From assembly GCF_022825805.1 (NCBI RefSeq), contig NZ_JAJDWC010000105.1:1-44220 (forward strand): a stretch of DNA of 44,220 bases. Direction: 5' to 3'. Position 1 is the stretch's first letter. The number at the start of each line of letters is the position of its first letter. Below are positions 7,855-17,818 of this stretch, piece after piece. The position numbers were made by a program, and so were the translations under genes. Below the pieces are notes generated by a model, which searched no databases, was not told where the DNA came from, and saw only the letters and a program-made list of their open reading frames with translations. Source of the DNA: Phaeobacter sp. Lineage in GTDB: Bacteria > Pseudomonadota > Alphaproteobacteria > Rhodobacterales > Rhodobacteraceae.

Positions 7855-9458
7855 GCTGCCCCCGTTTGCAGATCGGGCAGCACCGGTGCGGCGGCGATCA
7901 GTCGTTGCGTGTATGGATGTTGCGGATCGGCGAACAGATCTTCGGTCAGGCCCTGTTCCACGATCCGGCCGGATTGCATCACCAGACAGCGGTCGGTCAT
8001 GCTGCGCACCACATGGAGATCATGGCTGATGAACAGGTAGCTGAGCCCATAGGCCGTGCAGAGTTCTGCCAGCAGATCGAGGATCTGTGCCCGCACCGAA
8101 ACATCCAGTGCTGAAACAGCCTCATCAAAGAGGATCAGGTCTGGCCGGGTGATCAGCGCGCGGGCGATGGCAATCCGCTGACGTTGCCCGCCAGAGAACT
8201 GATGGATGTAGCGATGGGCATCCTCTGGCGTAAGACCGACAGCGCGTAGCGTTTCAGCCACCAGATCGCTGCGTTCCTGGCCCACGGGGGCATCTGTGAC
8301 GCTGTGGAAGGGTTCGGTGATCAGCCGGGCCACCTGATGGCGGGGGTTGAAACTGCCGAAGGGATCTTGAAACACCACCTGCATTTTGCGCCGCTGCTGC
8401 GCTGTCAGCCCGGTGGGATCAATCGGCGTGCCATGCAGCAGGATCTCTCCACCTTGGCAGGGTTCAAGCCCCAAAATAGCCCGTGTTAGGGTCGATTTCC
8501 CGCAGCCGGACTCCCCGACCAATCCCAGCCGTTCACCGGGGTGCAGGGTGAAGCTGACGTGATCGACTGCGCGCAGATGCTCTGCCCGTGCCAACAGATG
8601 GCGGCGCGGCAGTGGGTGGTCTTTCACCACGTTGCGCAGTTCCAGCAACGGGGGCTGGGCGGGATTTGCCGGTGGTCGTGCCGGGAGGGTCGGGCGGTGT
8701 TTGGACGCAGCAAAGAGCCGTTCGGTGTAGGGATGCCTGCGGGCGGCCAGCAGCTGTGGCGTGCTGCCGGTTTCCACCACTTCGCCTTTGCGCATGACAA
8801 CGATCCGATCGGCCAGATCTGCAACCACGGCCAGGTCATGGGTGATGATGATCATGCCCATGCCATAGTCGTGGACCAGATCGCGCAGCAGATCGAGGAT
8901 CTGAGCCTGTGTTGTGACATCCAATGCAGTTGTGGGTTCATCGGCGATCAGCAGCTTGGGCCGCATGGCGATGGCCATGGCGATCACCACCCGTTGGCGC
9001 TGCCCGCCCGACAGTTCATGCGGATAGCGGCTGAGCGGAAAGCGGTCGGGCGGCAGACCAACCCGTGTCAGCAGGCGGCGGGCTTCCTCGCGGGCCTCGG
9101 CGCGGCTGAGGGTGCTGTGCTGCTGCAGGGTCTCCATCACTTGTGCCCCGATGGTCTGCACCGGGTTCAGCGCTGTCATCGGTTCTTGAAATACCATGCC
9201 GATTTGGCCGCCGCGCAGATCACACATCTGCGCTTCGCTCATCGCCAGCAGGTCCTGGTCTTCAAAGTGAAGGTGGCCCGTCACCTGCGTGCAGCGGGGC
9301 AAAAGGCGCAGGATGGCCAGGGCCGTCAGTGATTTGCCTGATCCGCTTTCGCCCGTGATGGCAAGGATTTCGCCAGTCTGCACCGAAAGAGACACATCAC
9401 GCAGGATGGGAAAGGCGCCAATGGACAGCGATAGGTTGGTGATGTCCAACAATGTCAT
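7851..9458 (-). CDS. double ATP-binding protein of a peptide-type ABC importer
   Basis: A 535-aa fusion of two Dpp/Opp-type ATPases, like E. coli YejF or GsiA. The first half has Walker A GESGSGKS at residues 36-43, a signature LSGGQRQRV and Walker [13 protein letters not shown]. The second has Walker A GESGCGKS with Lys321, signature FSGGQRQRI and Walker [13 protein letters not shown], followed by the HPYTQRL-type C-terminal segment of the family. It powers uptake through the two permeases encoded just upstream; the 4-nt ATGA overlap with the second permease gene supports one operon. The second Walker B reads DEAVSALD rather than DEPTSALD, a common variant. Confidence 0.94.
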   Translation of the reverse strand: MTLLDITNLSLSIGAFPILRDVSLSVQTGEILAITGESGSGKSLTALAILRLLPRCTQVTGHLHFEDQDLLAMSEAQMCDLRGGQIGMVFQEPMTALNPVQTIGAQVMETLQQHSTLSRAEAREEARRLLTRVGLPPDRFPLSRYPHELSGGQRQRVVIAMAIAMRPKLLIADEPTTALDVTTQAQILDLLRDLVHDYGMGMIIITHDLAVVADLADRIVVMRKGEVVETGSTPQLLAARRHPYTERLFAASKHRPTLPARPPANPAQPPLLELRNVVKDHPLPRRHLLARAEHLRAVDHVSFTLHPGERLGLVGESGCGKSTLTRAILGLEPCQGGEILLHGTPIDPTGLTAQQRRKMQVVFQDPFGSFNPRHQVARLITEPFHSVTDAPVGQERSDLVAETLRAVGLTPEDAHRYIHQFSGGQRQRIAIARALITRPDLILFDEAVSALDVSVRAQILDLLAELCTAYGLSYLFISHDLHVVRSMTDRCLVMQSGRIVEQGLTEDLFADPQHPYTQRLIAAAPVLPDLQTGAA

Positions 9459-10270
9459 GTGCGGCCCCGCTGTAGTTTTGGGTCCAGCCAGTCGCGCAGC
9501 CCATCGCCAAGCAGGTTGAGCCCCAGAACCGTCACGATGATGGCGCTGCCGGGCACCAGGGCCAGATGCGGGGCCAGGCTGACCATGGTCTGCGCATCCG
9601 CCAGCATCCGCCCCCAGCTTGGCACCGGAGGTTGTGCACCCAGGCCCACATAGCTGAGCCCGGCTTCGGCCAGAATGCCCAGCGAAAACTGGATGGTACC
9701 TTGTACGATCAGGAGGTTGGCGACATTCGGCAGGATATGTTCAACCGAAATTCTGGCACGGCCTTTCCCAGCGACGCGGGCGGCCAGGATGAAATCGCGC
9801 TGCCAGAGCGACAGCGCCGCGCCACGGGTGACACGGGCAAAAACGGGGATGTTGAAAATGCCAATGGCGAGGATGGCGTTGATTGCGCCCGCGCCAAGGA
9901 TAGCGGTGATCAGGATCGCGATCACCAGAGACGGGAAGGCGAAGACCAGATCATTGGCGCGCATGATGACCTCGTCCAGCCAGGAACCACGCTTGGCCGC
10001 GGCCGCCAGACCAAGAGGCACGCCGATCCCCATGCCGATGCCAACGGCCACCAGCGCCACCGCAATAGAGGTGCGCGCGCCCACCATGATCATTGACAGG
10101 ATGTCGCGGCCAAAATGATCGCTGCCGAGCCAATGCTCCGCACCTGGGGCCTGTAGTTTGGTGGGGATGTTCATCGCGGTATGGTCAAACGGCGTCCAAA
10201 CAAATGACAGCGCAGCCATCATCAGCACCAATCCGGTCAGCACCCCGCCAAGGACAAGGCTGCGGCTCAT
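9455..10270 (-). CDS. ABC transporter permease, DppC type
   Basis: A 271-aa inner-membrane permease of the peptide/opine/nickel family. An N-terminal anchor (about residues 7-25) is followed by a short periplasmic part with HWLGSDHFGRDILS, the typical OppC/DppC entry motif. The binding-protein-dependent transport domain has about five more TM segments, with the EAA-like loop near AARVAGKGRARISVEHILPNV. It pairs with the DppB-type permease 49 bp upstream. Its end overlaps the ATPase gene by 4 nt. Confidence 0.93.
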   Translation of the reverse strand: MSRSLVLGGVLTGLVLMMAALSFVWTPFDHTAMNIPTKLQAPGAEHWLGSDHFGRDILSMIMVGARTSIAVALVAVGIGMGIGVPLGLAAAAKRGSWLDEVIMRANDLVFAFPSLVIAILITAILGAGAINAILAIGIFNIPVFARVTRGAALSLWQRDFILAARVAGKGRARISVEHILPNVANLLIVQGTIQFSLGILAEAGLSYVGLGAQPPVPSWGRMLADAQTMVSLAPHLALVPGSAIIVTVLGLNLLGDGLRDWLDPKLQRGRT

Positions 10271-10319
10271 CGTCCGTCTCCGTTGTTCGGGGCTGGTGTG
10301 ATGGCTGGACGGGGCAGTG

Positions 10320-11267
10320 TCATCGGGTGCCCCGCAGTCTCGGGTCGACCAGTGCGTAGGTCAGATCAACGAGGAAATTGACCAGGATCACTGCAAACAC
10401 CAGCAGCATCACCACGCTTTCCACGACAATCAGATCACGGGCGGAAATTGCCTGAAACACCAGTCGGCCCAACCCTGGCAGGTAAAAGACCTGTTCGATG
10501 ATGATCGCCCCCGCCAGCAGGAAGGAAAACTGCAACCCGATGATCGTGAGCACCGGGATCAGTGCATTGCGCAAACCGTGGCGCCACAGGACCTGCCGTT
10601 GGCTGAGCCCTTTGGCACGAGCGGTGCGGATGAAATCTTCGCCCAGAATATCCAGAAGAGCGGATCGCATGACACGAGCAAGAATGGCGGCCTGGGGCAG
10701 AGCCAGGGCAATCGCGGGCAGGGTGAGCGAGCGAAGTGCAGCCCAGGCTCCGGCGTCCCAACCCGCAAAGCCACCGGCACTGAACCAGCGCAGGTTGATG
10801 GCAAAGATCAGAACCAGCATCATGGCAAACCAGAAATTCGGGACAGCAATGCCCAGCTGGGTTGCGCTCATGACCGCGATATCGCCGGATTTGCCGGGAT
10901 GGGAGGCTGCGAAAATCCCTGCGGGCAGCGCAATCAGTGTCGACAGGATCAGGGCAAACAGAGCCAGTGGCAGCGATACCCAGAGCCGATCTGCCACCAT
11001 CTGCGCCACCGGGGTGCGGTAGGTATAGGAGGTGCCGAAATCACCTGTCAGCATGCCGCCAACCCAACTGATGTAGCGGGCGAGTTTGCTCTGATCCAGG
11101 CCCAGTTCGCTGCGCAAAGCTGCGATTGTGTCGGGTTGGGCGTTGATCCCCAGCATGAAGGACGCAGGATCGCCGGGGGCGATTTCGACCACAAAAAAGA
11201 TCACCCACGAGGCAACCAGCAGGCTGACGAACAACGACAGCAGGCGTTTGGCGAAATAGCGTCCCAT
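10320..11267 (-). CDS. ABC transporter permease, DppB type
   Basis: A 315-aa inner-membrane permease. The start MGRYFAKRLLSLFVSLLVASW is the usual DppB N-terminus, so I use ATG 11267; an upstream in-frame ATG at 11354 would add 29 residues unlike the family. After TM1 comes the periplasmic region with APGDPASFMLG. The C-terminal permease domain contains the EAA-like loop (IRTARAKGLSQRQVLWRHGLRNALIPV) and ends with FLVDLTYALVDPRLR, a hallmark of the family. It is the first gene of the membrane part of the importer. The substrate-binding gene on the same strand is separated from it by a deacetylase on the other strand. Confidence 0.93.
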   Translation of the reverse strand: MGRYFAKRLLSLFVSLLVASWVIFFVVEIAPGDPASFMLGINAQPDTIAALRSELGLDQSKLARYISWVGGMLTGDFGTSYTYRTPVAQMVADRLWVSLPLALFALILSTLIALPAGIFAASHPGKSGDIAVMSATQLGIAVPNFWFAMMLVLIFAINLRWFSAGGFAGWDAGAWAALRSLTLPAIALALPQAAILARVMRSALLDILGEDFIRTARAKGLSQRQVLWRHGLRNALIPVLTIIGLQFSFLLAGAIIIEQVFYLPGLGRLVFQAISARDLIVVESVVMLLVFAVILVNFLVDLTYALVDPRLRGTR

Positions 11268-11333
11268 CACCGGCAGGTTAGGGGGCCGTTGCGATCCGGT
11301 CCAGAGCCTGCGCAGGCCGCAAAGGGGCAAAAT

Positions 11334-11348
11334 CCAAAATTGTTTTGG
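11334..11348. promoter_or_regulatory. operator-like palindrome CCAAAA-TTG-TTTTGG
   Basis: Perfect 6-bp arms around TTG, lying 67 bp upstream of the DppB-type permease start and 123 bp upstream of the deacetylase start, in their shared divergent region. The AT-rich symmetric form suits a dimeric repressor site for both directions. No regulator gene lies next to it. Confidence 0.35.
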
Positions 11349-11470
11349 TTCCACAGGGGCCTACAGTACCCTATGGGCGAAGATGTGCGACTATCGCGCA
11401 GCAGATAATTTGGCGGCTTGCCGCGATTTGGTGGATTGGCATGGGGTCGAACTGGGCTAGTTCTGGGCGC

Positions 11471-12697
11471 ATGACAGATATGCCCCCAAACGCCAGTCGT
11501 CCGTTGACGGCCAGCCCCGAACCAGCAGTGCCTGTGCGCGCAGGCCTGGATGATCCATCGCCTGACAGTCGCCTTGGTGCCGTGCCGATGTTTGTCGGAT
11601 CAGAGATCTATCGCGGCTCCAGCTATGGTCGCAGCCATCCCTTGCGGGTGCCGCGGGTGTCCACGGTGATGGATCTGTCGCGGGCGCTGGGCTGGCTGCC
11701 GACGGAGCAGTATCGCAACTCGCCCCGGGCAAAACCCTCCGCGTTGCACAGCTGGCACAGCCCTGACTATATCGCCGCTTTGCAGGCGGCTGAGGCGGCG
11801 CAGGAGGTCAGCGAAGAGGTCAAGGCGCGGTTCAATATCGGGACAATTTCGAACCCAGTGTTCCCCGAGATCTTTCGCAGGCCTGCGACGGCAGCGGGCG
11901 GCTCTATCCTCTCGGGAGAGCTGTTGGCGGATGGGGGCGTGATCTACAACCCGGCTGGTGGCACCCATCACGGGATGCCGGATCGTGCCAATGGGTTTTG
12001 CTATCTCAATGATCCTGTGCTTGCGATGCTGTCCCTGCGCCATCACGGCGCGCAGCGGATTGCCTACGTCGATATTGATGCACATCACGCCGATGGGGTG
12101 GAGCATGGCTTTGCCGGGGATCCCGACGTGCTGATGATTTCGACCCATGAGGAAAATCTCTGGCCCAAGACCGGGACACTGACAGATGACGCTGGGGGCA
12201 GCGCGCTGAACCTGCCGGTGCCGCGTGGCTTCAATGACAGCGAAATGGCCTACATCCTGGAAGAGTTGATCCTGCCTGCGGTGGCGGATTTCGCGCCGGA
12301 TGCGGTGGTCCTGCAATGTGGTGCGGATGCGGTGACCGAAGATCCGCTGGCCCATCTAGACCTGTCAAACAACGCTCATTGGGCGGTGGTGTCTGCGCTG
12401 CGTTCATTGGCGCCGCGCTATCTTGTGTTGGGGGGTGGCGGCTACAATCCCTGGTCGGTTGGTCGCTTGTGGACTGGGGTTTGGGCGACCCTCAATGAGC
12501 AGGAGATCCCGGACCGGCTGCCCCTTGAGGCGGAGGCGGTGTTGCGGGCGCTTGAGTTCAAAGGACATCGTTTGGGGCGCAACCCGCCAGAGCATTGGTT
12601 CACCACATTGCGTGATGATCCGCGCCCCGGCCCGCTGCGCGATCAGATCTGCGAGTCGGTTGCCATACTGCGCCGCCGACGTGGCTTGGATGGATGA
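11471..12697 (+). CDS. class I histone-deacetylase-family deacetylase (AcuC-like)
   Basis: A 408-aa zinc amidohydrolase of the HDAC/AcuC superfamily, which removes acetyl groups from lysines or amines. The charge-relay His pair is His166-His167 (GGTHHG). The zinc ligands are Asp203 and His205 (DIDAHHADG) and Asp286 (QCGADA). The transition-state Tyr325 lies in GGGGYN. The full class I-like set is therefore intact. I start at ATG 11471; earlier in-frame ATGs (11345, 11441) would add a low-quality extension, and the ribosome site is weak in each case. It lies on the plus strand inside an otherwise minus-strand importer locus. It could act on acetylated polyamines, small amides or acetyl-proteins such as acetyl-CoA synthetase (the proposed AcuC role). 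Confidence 0.9.
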   Translation: MTDMPPNASRPLTASPEPAVPVRAGLDDPSPDSRLGAVPMFVGSEIYRGSSYGRSHPLRVPRVSTVMDLSRALGWLPTEQYRNSPRAKPSALHSWHSPDYIAALQAAEAAQEVSEEVKARFNIGTISNPVFPEIFRRPATAAGGSILSGELLADGGVIYNPAGGTHHGMPDRANGFCYLNDPVLAMLSLRHHGAQRIAYVDIDAHHADGVEHGFAGDPDVLMISTHEENLWPKTGTLTDDAGGSALNLPVPRGFNDSEMAYILEELILPAVADFAPDAVVLQCGADAVTEDPLAHLDLSNNAHWAVVSALRSLAPRYLVLGGGGYNPWSVGRLWTGVWATLNEQEIPDRLPLEAEAVLRALEFKGHRLGRNPPEHWFTTLRDDPRPGPLRDQICESVAILRRRRGLDG

Positions 12698-12760
12698 TGG
12701 GGGCTGGATAGCAACGCCCGGGTTGGGCGCTGCTTTCGGCTCTAATACAGGTATTTCGGC

Positions 12761-14239
12761 CTAGTTGGCCCAGCTGACCGCTGTCAGGTCGGTGGCCTGT
12801 GTGGGAGAGTTGGCCCACAGGCCCTGCAAATCCGCCCTGGCCACGCTCAGCGCGGCGAGCTGGAACAGGAAGCCGTTCACATGGTCGGCGGCAATCATTT
12901 CCTGTGCCTGTTGCATCATCCGGGTGCGGGCCTGTGGATCGGTGGTGCGGGTCAGCTCGGCCATCAGATCCTGAAAGGCAGGGTTGTCATACTGGAAGTA
13001 GTAATCGGGACGGGCATAGATGCCGATGTCCATCGGTTCCGTGTGGCTGACGATGGAGAGCCCGAAGGTCTTGCCCCTGAATACTGTTTCCAGCCACTGG
13101 GCCCATTCCACATTGATGATCTCTGCGGTGATGCCCACTTCGGCCAATTGGGCTGCGATGATCTCCCCACCGCGGCGGGCATAAGAGGGCGGTGGCAGAT
13201 GCAGCGTGGTGGCGAAGCCATCAGGCAAGCCTGCCTCTGCCAGCAAGGCGCGGGCCTTGTCCGGGTCATGGGCGCTGGTGCCGGTCAGGTCGACATAGGC
13301 GGGATTATGCGGGGCAAAATGGCTGCCGATTGGTGTGCCGTAGCCAAACATCGCGCCATCAATGATGGCCTGACGGTCAATCGCGTGGGCCACTGCGGCG
13401 CGGACCTTGGGATTGTCGAAGGGGGCTTGTTTGTTGTTGATCGACAGGATGGTCTCCCCTTCGGTTGAACCGACGAGGACCTGAAAGCGGGGATCTGCCT
13501 CGAACTGGGGCAGGTTTTCGGGCGCTGGGAAGCCAGAGAAAGCATCGATATCTTCGGCCATCATCGCTGCAAAAGCGGCTGTCGGATCAGAGATGAACTT
13601 GAAGGTTGCCCCGCTGAGTGCCGGGGCCGCGCCCCAATAGTCCGGGTTGCGGGTCAGATCGATACGGTCGCCCTGCACCCAATTGGTGAAGGTGAAGGCA
13701 CCAGTGCCGATTGGGGCAGTCTTGATCGTATCAATGCTCTCCGGGGCGACGATCACAGCATCCCCCCACGCCAGGTTGAACAGCAGGTTGCCGTTGGGCT
13801 GCGCGAGCGTGAGCGTCACGGTCAGCGGATCAACCACATCCACACTTGCGATATCTGCAAACAGGGCCTTCTGTGCGTTTGTGCTGTCTTCGGCGCGGGC
13901 GCGATCCAGGCTGAATTTCACATCTTCGGCGTCCATGGTGGTGCCGTCATGAAAGGTCACGCCATCCTGCAGGGTGAAGGTATAGGTCAGTCCATCCTCC
14001 GAGATCTGCCAGCTTTGGGCGAGACCGGGCACAACCGATCCATCGCTGGTGAACCGGGTCAGCCCCTCGAAGACGTTGGCATACAGCACCTGGTCAATGG
14101 CTCCGGCGGCGGCGCTGGTGGGATCCAGATGCGGTGGCTCCAGCTGCAGGGCTACGGTTAAGGTGTCACGCGCGGTTGCGGCACTGGCCATCAGAGCCAA
14201 TGAGGTGCCAGCGGCGAGCAGAAAAGACGGTCTGGTCAT
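12761..14239 (-). CDS. periplasmic substrate-binding protein of peptide-type ABC importer
   Basis: A 492-aa extracytoplasmic solute-binding protein, family 5 (DppA/OppA). A Sec signal peptide covers residues 1-23 (hydrophobic core FLLAAGTSLALMA, cleavage near ATA-RD). Family marks are ALQLEPPHLDPT near the mature N-terminus, ANVFEGLTRF, SWQISEDGLTYTFTLQDGVTFHDG and NPDYWGAAP. GGGAGAA precedes the ATG at 14239. It feeds ligand to the permeases at 9.5-11.3 kb, from which it is separated by the oppositely transcribed deacetylase. Ligand identity (peptide, opine, acetylated amine or other) is not deducible here. Confidence 0.92.
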   Translation of the reverse strand: MTRPSFLLAAGTSLALMASAATARDTLTVALQLEPPHLDPTSAAAGAIDQVLYANVFEGLTRFTSDGSVVPGLAQSWQISEDGLTYTFTLQDGVTFHDGTTMDAEDVKFSLDRARAEDSTNAQKALFADIASVDVVDPLTVTLTLAQPNGNLLFNLAWGDAVIVAPESIDTIKTAPIGTGAFTFTNWVQGDRIDLTRNPDYWGAAPALSGATFKFISDPTAAFAAMMAEDIDAFSGFPAPENLPQFEADPRFQVLVGSTEGETILSINNKQAPFDNPKVRAAVAHAIDRQAIIDGAMFGYGTPIGSHFAPHNPAYVDLTGTSAHDPDKARALLAEAGLPDGFATTLHLPPPSYARRGGEIIAAQLAEVGITAEIINVEWAQWLETVFRGKTFGLSIVSHTEPMDIGIYARPDYYFQYDNPAFQDLMAELTRTTDPQARTRMMQQAQEMIAADHVNGFLFQLAALSVARADLQGLWANSPTQATDLTAVSWAN

Positions 14240-14386
14240 TTTGAATTCTCCCTGGTCGGTGCAGGTCTGGGCTGCAAGCGGACGGTGTCATCCGCCCATT
14301 GCGGGAAAGTGTTCCGGTTTTCCCTCGGGTAATCAAGGCTTGTAGGTATTTTCGCCCTCTAGAAGCAGGGCCCGGAAATTGCTAGC

Positions 14387-14403
14387 CGTTCGCTATTCGA
14401 ACG
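14387..14403. promoter_or_regulatory. inverted repeat CGTTCG-N5-CGAACG before panB
   Basis: Perfect 6-bp arms at 14387-14392 and 14398-14403, ending 13 bp before the panB ATG and overlapping its leader. It lies in the 177-bp divergent region shared with the substrate-binding gene. It may be a regulator site or an RNA hairpin next to the panB ribosome site (GAAAGGA). Seen directly; role unknown. Confidence 0.35.
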
Positions 14404-14416
14404 AAAGGACGTCGAA

Positions 14417-15280
14417 ATGAGCGCCACAGCCCGAAAGACCGCCCCAAACGCCGAAGATTTGCGTGCGCGGAAAGGCGGAACGCCATTGGTGAGCCTGACC
14501 GCCTATACCACGCCGATGGCGAAGTTGATGGATCCGCATTGTGATTTTGTGCTGGTCGGGGACAGCGTTGGCATGGTGTTGCATGGGCTGACGTCGACCT
14601 TGGGTGTCACGATGGAGATGATGATCCTCCATGGGCAGGCTGTCGCGCGCGGGTTGAACCAGGCGATGCTGGTCATTGATATGCCCTTTGCCAGCTATGA
14701 AGAAGGCCCCGCGCAGGCGTTTCGCAATGCGGCCCGGCTGATGGCAGAGACCGGCGCGGGTGCGGTGAAGCTGGAGGGCGGTGTTGAGATGGCGGAAACC
14801 ATCCGCTTTCTCGTGAAGCGCGGCATTCCGGTGATGGCGCATATCGGACTGACGCCTCAATCGATCAACACGCTTGGTGGTTACAAGGTGCAAGGCCGTG
14901 ACGATCAGGCCGAGGCTGTTTTGGCAGATGCCCAGGCGGTGGCAGAGGCAGGGGCGTTTTCCGTGGTGCTGGAGAAGGTGCCGCAGGGGCTGGCTGACCG
15001 GATCACTGCAGAGGTCGCAATCCCGACCATTGGCATTGGCGCCAGCGCCGGGTGTGACGGCCAGATCCTGGTGGTGGATGACATGTTGGGGTTCTTCACC
15101 GCGTTCAAGCCGAAGTTCGTGAAACGCTATACCGATCTTGGTCCCTTGGCAGAGGCGGCCATTTCCGAGTATGCAGCCGAGGTGCGCGCGCGGAGCTTTC
15201 CCGCGCCCGAACATGTGTTTGCCGATACGGCCCCCGCCGCGAAGACCGCGGCGCGCAGCGCGGCCTCGCAAAAGGACTGA
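14417..15280 (+). CDS. panB: 3-methyl-2-oxobutanoate hydroxymethyltransferase
   Basis: A 287-aa TIM-barrel enzyme that transfers a hydroxymethyl group from 5,10-methylene-tetrahydrofolate to 2-oxoisovalerate, giving ketopantoate, the first committed step of pantothenate and CoA synthesis. Conserved blocks are [27 protein letters not shown] (metal-binding Asp), [24 protein letters not shown] and TIGIGAS. The ATG at 14417 follows GAAAGGA. It is 6 bp upstream of panC, so the two are co-transcribed and probably coupled. The length fits the family (about 265-290 aa). Confidence 0.97.
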   Translation: MSATARKTAPNAEDLRARKGGTPLVSLTAYTTPMAKLMDPHCDFVLVGDSVGMVLHGLTSTLGVTMEMMILHGQAVARGLNQAMLVIDMPFASYEEGPAQAFRNAARLMAETGAGAVKLEGGVEMAETIRFLVKRGIPVMAHIGLTPQSINTLGGYKVQGRDDQAEAVLADAQAVAEAGAFSVVLEKVPQGLADRITAEVAIPTIGIGASAGCDGQILVVDDMLGFFTAFKPKFVKRYTDLGPLAEAAISEYAAEVRARSFPAPEHVFADTAPAAKTAARSAASQKD

Positions 15281-15286
15281 ACCAAC

Positions 15287-16165
15287 ATGACTGCACCTAT
15301 TCTGCGCCGCCTGAGCGACTTGCGTGCGCTGCATGCTACCTGGCGTCGAGACGGCGCGCGGATTGGCCTCGTGCCCACCATGGGGGCGCTGCACGATGGG
15401 CATCTGTCGCTGGTCGCGGCCGCCAAGGCGCGTTGTGATCGGGTGATCGTCACGATTTTTGTCAATCCCAAGCAATTCAACAACGCCGAAGATCTGGCAA
15501 AATACCCGCGCACTGAATTGGACGATGCGGCAAAGCTGGCGCCTTTTGGAGTGGATGCCATTTATGTGCCGGATCCGGATCAGATTTACCCGGAGGGCTA
15601 CGCCACAACCGTATCAGTCGCCGGGTTGACCGATGTGATGGAAGGCGAATTCCGCCCAGGCCATTTTGACGGTGTGGCCACTGTGGTGGCCAAACTGTTC
15701 CTGCAGTGCGGCGCGGACGAAGCGTTTTTTGGCGAAAAGGACTATCAGCAGTTGATGGTGGTGAGCCGAATGGCGCGCGATCTGGATATCCCGATTGCGG
15801 TGCGGGGCTGCGCCACTGTGCGCGAACCGTCGGGCTTGGCGATGTCATCGCGCAATCTGCGCCTGTCGCCGGAGGCGCTGGGCAAGGCGGGTCAGCTTTA
15901 TCCCGTGTTGCGGAATTTGGCCGATCAGCTCATTGCCGGGGCGGACTATGCGGCACTGCTGCCCGATGCCAAGGCGCGTTTGCTGGCGGCGGGGTTTGAT
16001 GCGCCAGAGTATTTGGATCTGCGGTGTGCGGACAGCTTGCAGCCTATGGAGCGGCTGGACCGCCCGGCCCGCCTGTTGGTGGCCGCCTGGCTGGATGGGA
16101 TCCGGTTGATCGACAACATCGCGGTGGATCCACACCCGACCGAGACAAGCGAACTAATTGATTAG
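15287..16165 (+). CDS. panC: pantothenate synthetase (pantoate-beta-alanine ligase)
   Basis: A 292-aa ATP-dependent ligase that joins pantoate to beta-alanine through a pantoyl-adenylate. Family motifs are [14 protein letters not shown] (ATP HIGH-like motif), [32 protein letters not shown] and the KMSKS-like region GLAMSSRN. The start at ATG 15287 is 6 bp after panB. The next gene, glpK, is 68 bp downstream with its own ribosome site and is functionally unrelated. No panD, panE or coaA gene is visible in the window. Confidence 0.97.
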   Translation: MTAPILRRLSDLRALHATWRRDGARIGLVPTMGALHDGHLSLVAAAKARCDRVIVTIFVNPKQFNNAEDLAKYPRTELDDAAKLAPFGVDAIYVPDPDQIYPEGYATTVSVAGLTDVMEGEFRPGHFDGVATVVAKLFLQCGADEAFFGEKDYQQLMVVSRMARDLDIPIAVRGCATVREPSGLAMSSRNLRLSPEALGKAGQLYPVLRNLADQLIAGADYAALLPDAKARLLAAGFDAPEYLDLRCADSLQPMERLDRPARLLVAAWLDGIRLIDNIAVDPHPTETSELID

Positions 16166-16233
16166 TAAGGGCTGGTAGCGATACCGCTTTTAGGTCTAAT
16201 CTCTGCTCCGACACGACCCAGGGAGGGGCATTG

Positions 16234-17718
16234 ATGAGATATATTCTGGCGATCGATCAGGGCACGACCTCGACCCGCGCAATCCTGTTTGATGAAAAGA
16301 TGCAGGCGGTGCGGACAGCGCAGCAGGAGTTCACCCAGCATTTCCCGCAGGCCGGTTGGGTCGAGCATGATCCAGAGGATCTCTGGACCTCGACGCTGGA
16401 GGTTTGCCGCAAGGCAATGGCAGAGCAAGGTGTCAGTGCGGCAGAGATTGCCGGTATTGGTATCACCAACCAGCGCGAAAGCACCGTTGTCTGGGACCGA
16501 CACACCGGTGCGCCGATCCATAACGCGATTGTCTGGCAGGACCGTCGCACCAGTGCCATCTGCGAAGAGTTGAGGGCTGCGGGCCATGAGGACACTGTGC
16601 GCCAGAAAACCGGTCTGCTGTTGGACCCCTATTTTTCTGGCACCAAGCTGAAATGGATCTTGGACACGGTGCCGGATGCTCGGGCACGCGCCGCAGCGGG
16701 GGATCTGCTGTTTGGAACCGTTGATAGCTTCCTGATCTGGCGGCTTACGGGGGGTGACTCCCATGTGACCGATGCGACCAATGCAGCGCGGACCCTGATG
16801 TATGACATTCGCAAGGGCCGCTGGAGCAGTGAGATCTGTGGTTTGCTTGACGTTCCGCGTGCGATGCTGCCGGAGGTTCAGGACTGTGCTGCAGATTTTG
16901 GCACCACAAAGCCGGAGTTTCTCGGCGGTGCCATCGCCATCCTCGGCGTGGCGGGCGATCAGCAGGCGGCAACGATCGGGCAGGCTTGTTTCGAACCTGG
17001 CATGATGAAATCCACCTATGGCACCGGGTGTTTTGCTCTGCTTAATACCGGTGACACGCCGGTGGTGTCGAAAAACCGGATGCTGACGACCATTGCCTAT
17101 CAGCTGGACGGCACGCCCACCTATGCGTTGGAAGGTTCGATCTTTATCGCAGGGGCGGCTGTGCAATGGCTGCGCGATGGTCTGGGGGTTATCGAATCGG
17201 CGGCGGAAACGGGCGCATTGGCTGCCAGTGCAGATCCGGGACAGGATGTGATTTTGGTGCCTGCGTTCACAGGCTTGGGCGCGCCCTATTGGAAGCCGGA
17301 TTGTCGTGGTGGGATGTTTGGCCTGACGCGCAGTTCTGGCCCTGCGGAGTTCGCCCGCGCGGCGTTGCAATCGGTGGCCTATCAGACCTGTGATCTGTGG
17401 GAGGCGATGCGGGCAGATTGGGAGGGGGACACCCAGGTGACGCTGCGGGTGGACGGCGGCATGAGCGCAAGCGATTGGACCATGCAAAGTCTGGCAGATC
17501 TGCTGGGGGCTGCGGTTGATCGGCCGGTGATGCAGGAGACCACGGCGCTGGGCGCTGCGTGGTTGGCTGGCATGCGGGCAGGTCTCTATCCGGATCAGCC
17601 GGGCTTTGCCGCGACCTGGGCGTTGGAACGCCAATTCACGCCAGAGATGGACGCGGACACCCGGCAAGCGGCCTATGCACGTTGGAAACGCGCGGTTGAG
17701 GCGGTGATTGGGGTGTAA
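16234..17718 (+). CDS. glpK: glycerol kinase
   Basis: A 494-aa FGGY-family kinase that phosphorylates glycerol to sn-glycerol 3-phosphate. It has the N-terminal phosphate loop [10 protein letters not shown], the substrate block [39 protein letters not shown] and the C-terminal FGGY signature region ending in [16 protein letters not shown] 16231 and ATG 16234 are adjacent in-frame starts. I choose the ATG because GGGAGG at 16221-16226 is then spaced 7 nt away. No glpD, glpF or glpR is nearby, so glycerol uptake and oxidation genes must be elsewhere. An intrinsic terminator follows at 17819-17842. Confidence 0.96.
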   Translation: MRYILAIDQGTTSTRAILFDEKMQAVRTAQQEFTQHFPQAGWVEHDPEDLWTSTLEVCRKAMAEQGVSAAEIAGIGITNQRESTVVWDRHTGAPIHNAIVWQDRRTSAICEELRAAGHEDTVRQKTGLLLDPYFSGTKLKWILDTVPDARARAAAGDLLFGTVDSFLIWRLTGGDSHVTDATNAARTLMYDIRKGRWSSEICGLLDVPRAMLPEVQDCAADFGTTKPEFLGGAIAILGVAGDQQAATIGQACFEPGMMKSTYGTGCFALLNTGDTPVVSKNRMLTTIAYQLDGTPTYALEGSIFIAGAAVQWLRDGLGVIESAAETGALAASADPGQDVILVPAFTGLGAPYWKPDCRGGMFGLTRSSGPAEFARAALQSVAYQTCDLWEAMRADWEGDTQVTLRVDGGMSASDWTMQSLADLLGAAVDRPVMQETTALGAAWLAGMRAGLYPDQPGFAATWALERQFTPEMDADTRQAAYARWKRAVEAVIGV

Positions 17719-17723
17719 CACCT

Positions 17724-17762
17724 CATTGCGGGCGGCCATTGCGGGTGGCCATTGCAGGCGGC
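17724..17762. repeat. three tandem 13-bp repeats
   Basis: CATTGCGGGCGGC (17724-17736), CATTGCGGGTGGC (17737-17749) and CATTGCAGGCGGC (17750-17762) run head to tail, differing at one position each from the first. They begin 5 bp after the glpK stop. Probably a slippage-generated array in the 3' untranslated part; the copy number may vary between strains. Confidence 0.75.
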
Positions 17763-17818
17763 AGGATCTCCCGCCTGTTTGCGCCCTTTCAAAGAAAGAC
17801 CCCCACAGTTGGGGGTGG

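Noticed and set aside
10317-11408. A 363-codon plus-strand frame opposite the DppB-type permease
   Set aside because: Gln/Asn/His-rich antisense shadow; the permease is clearly real.
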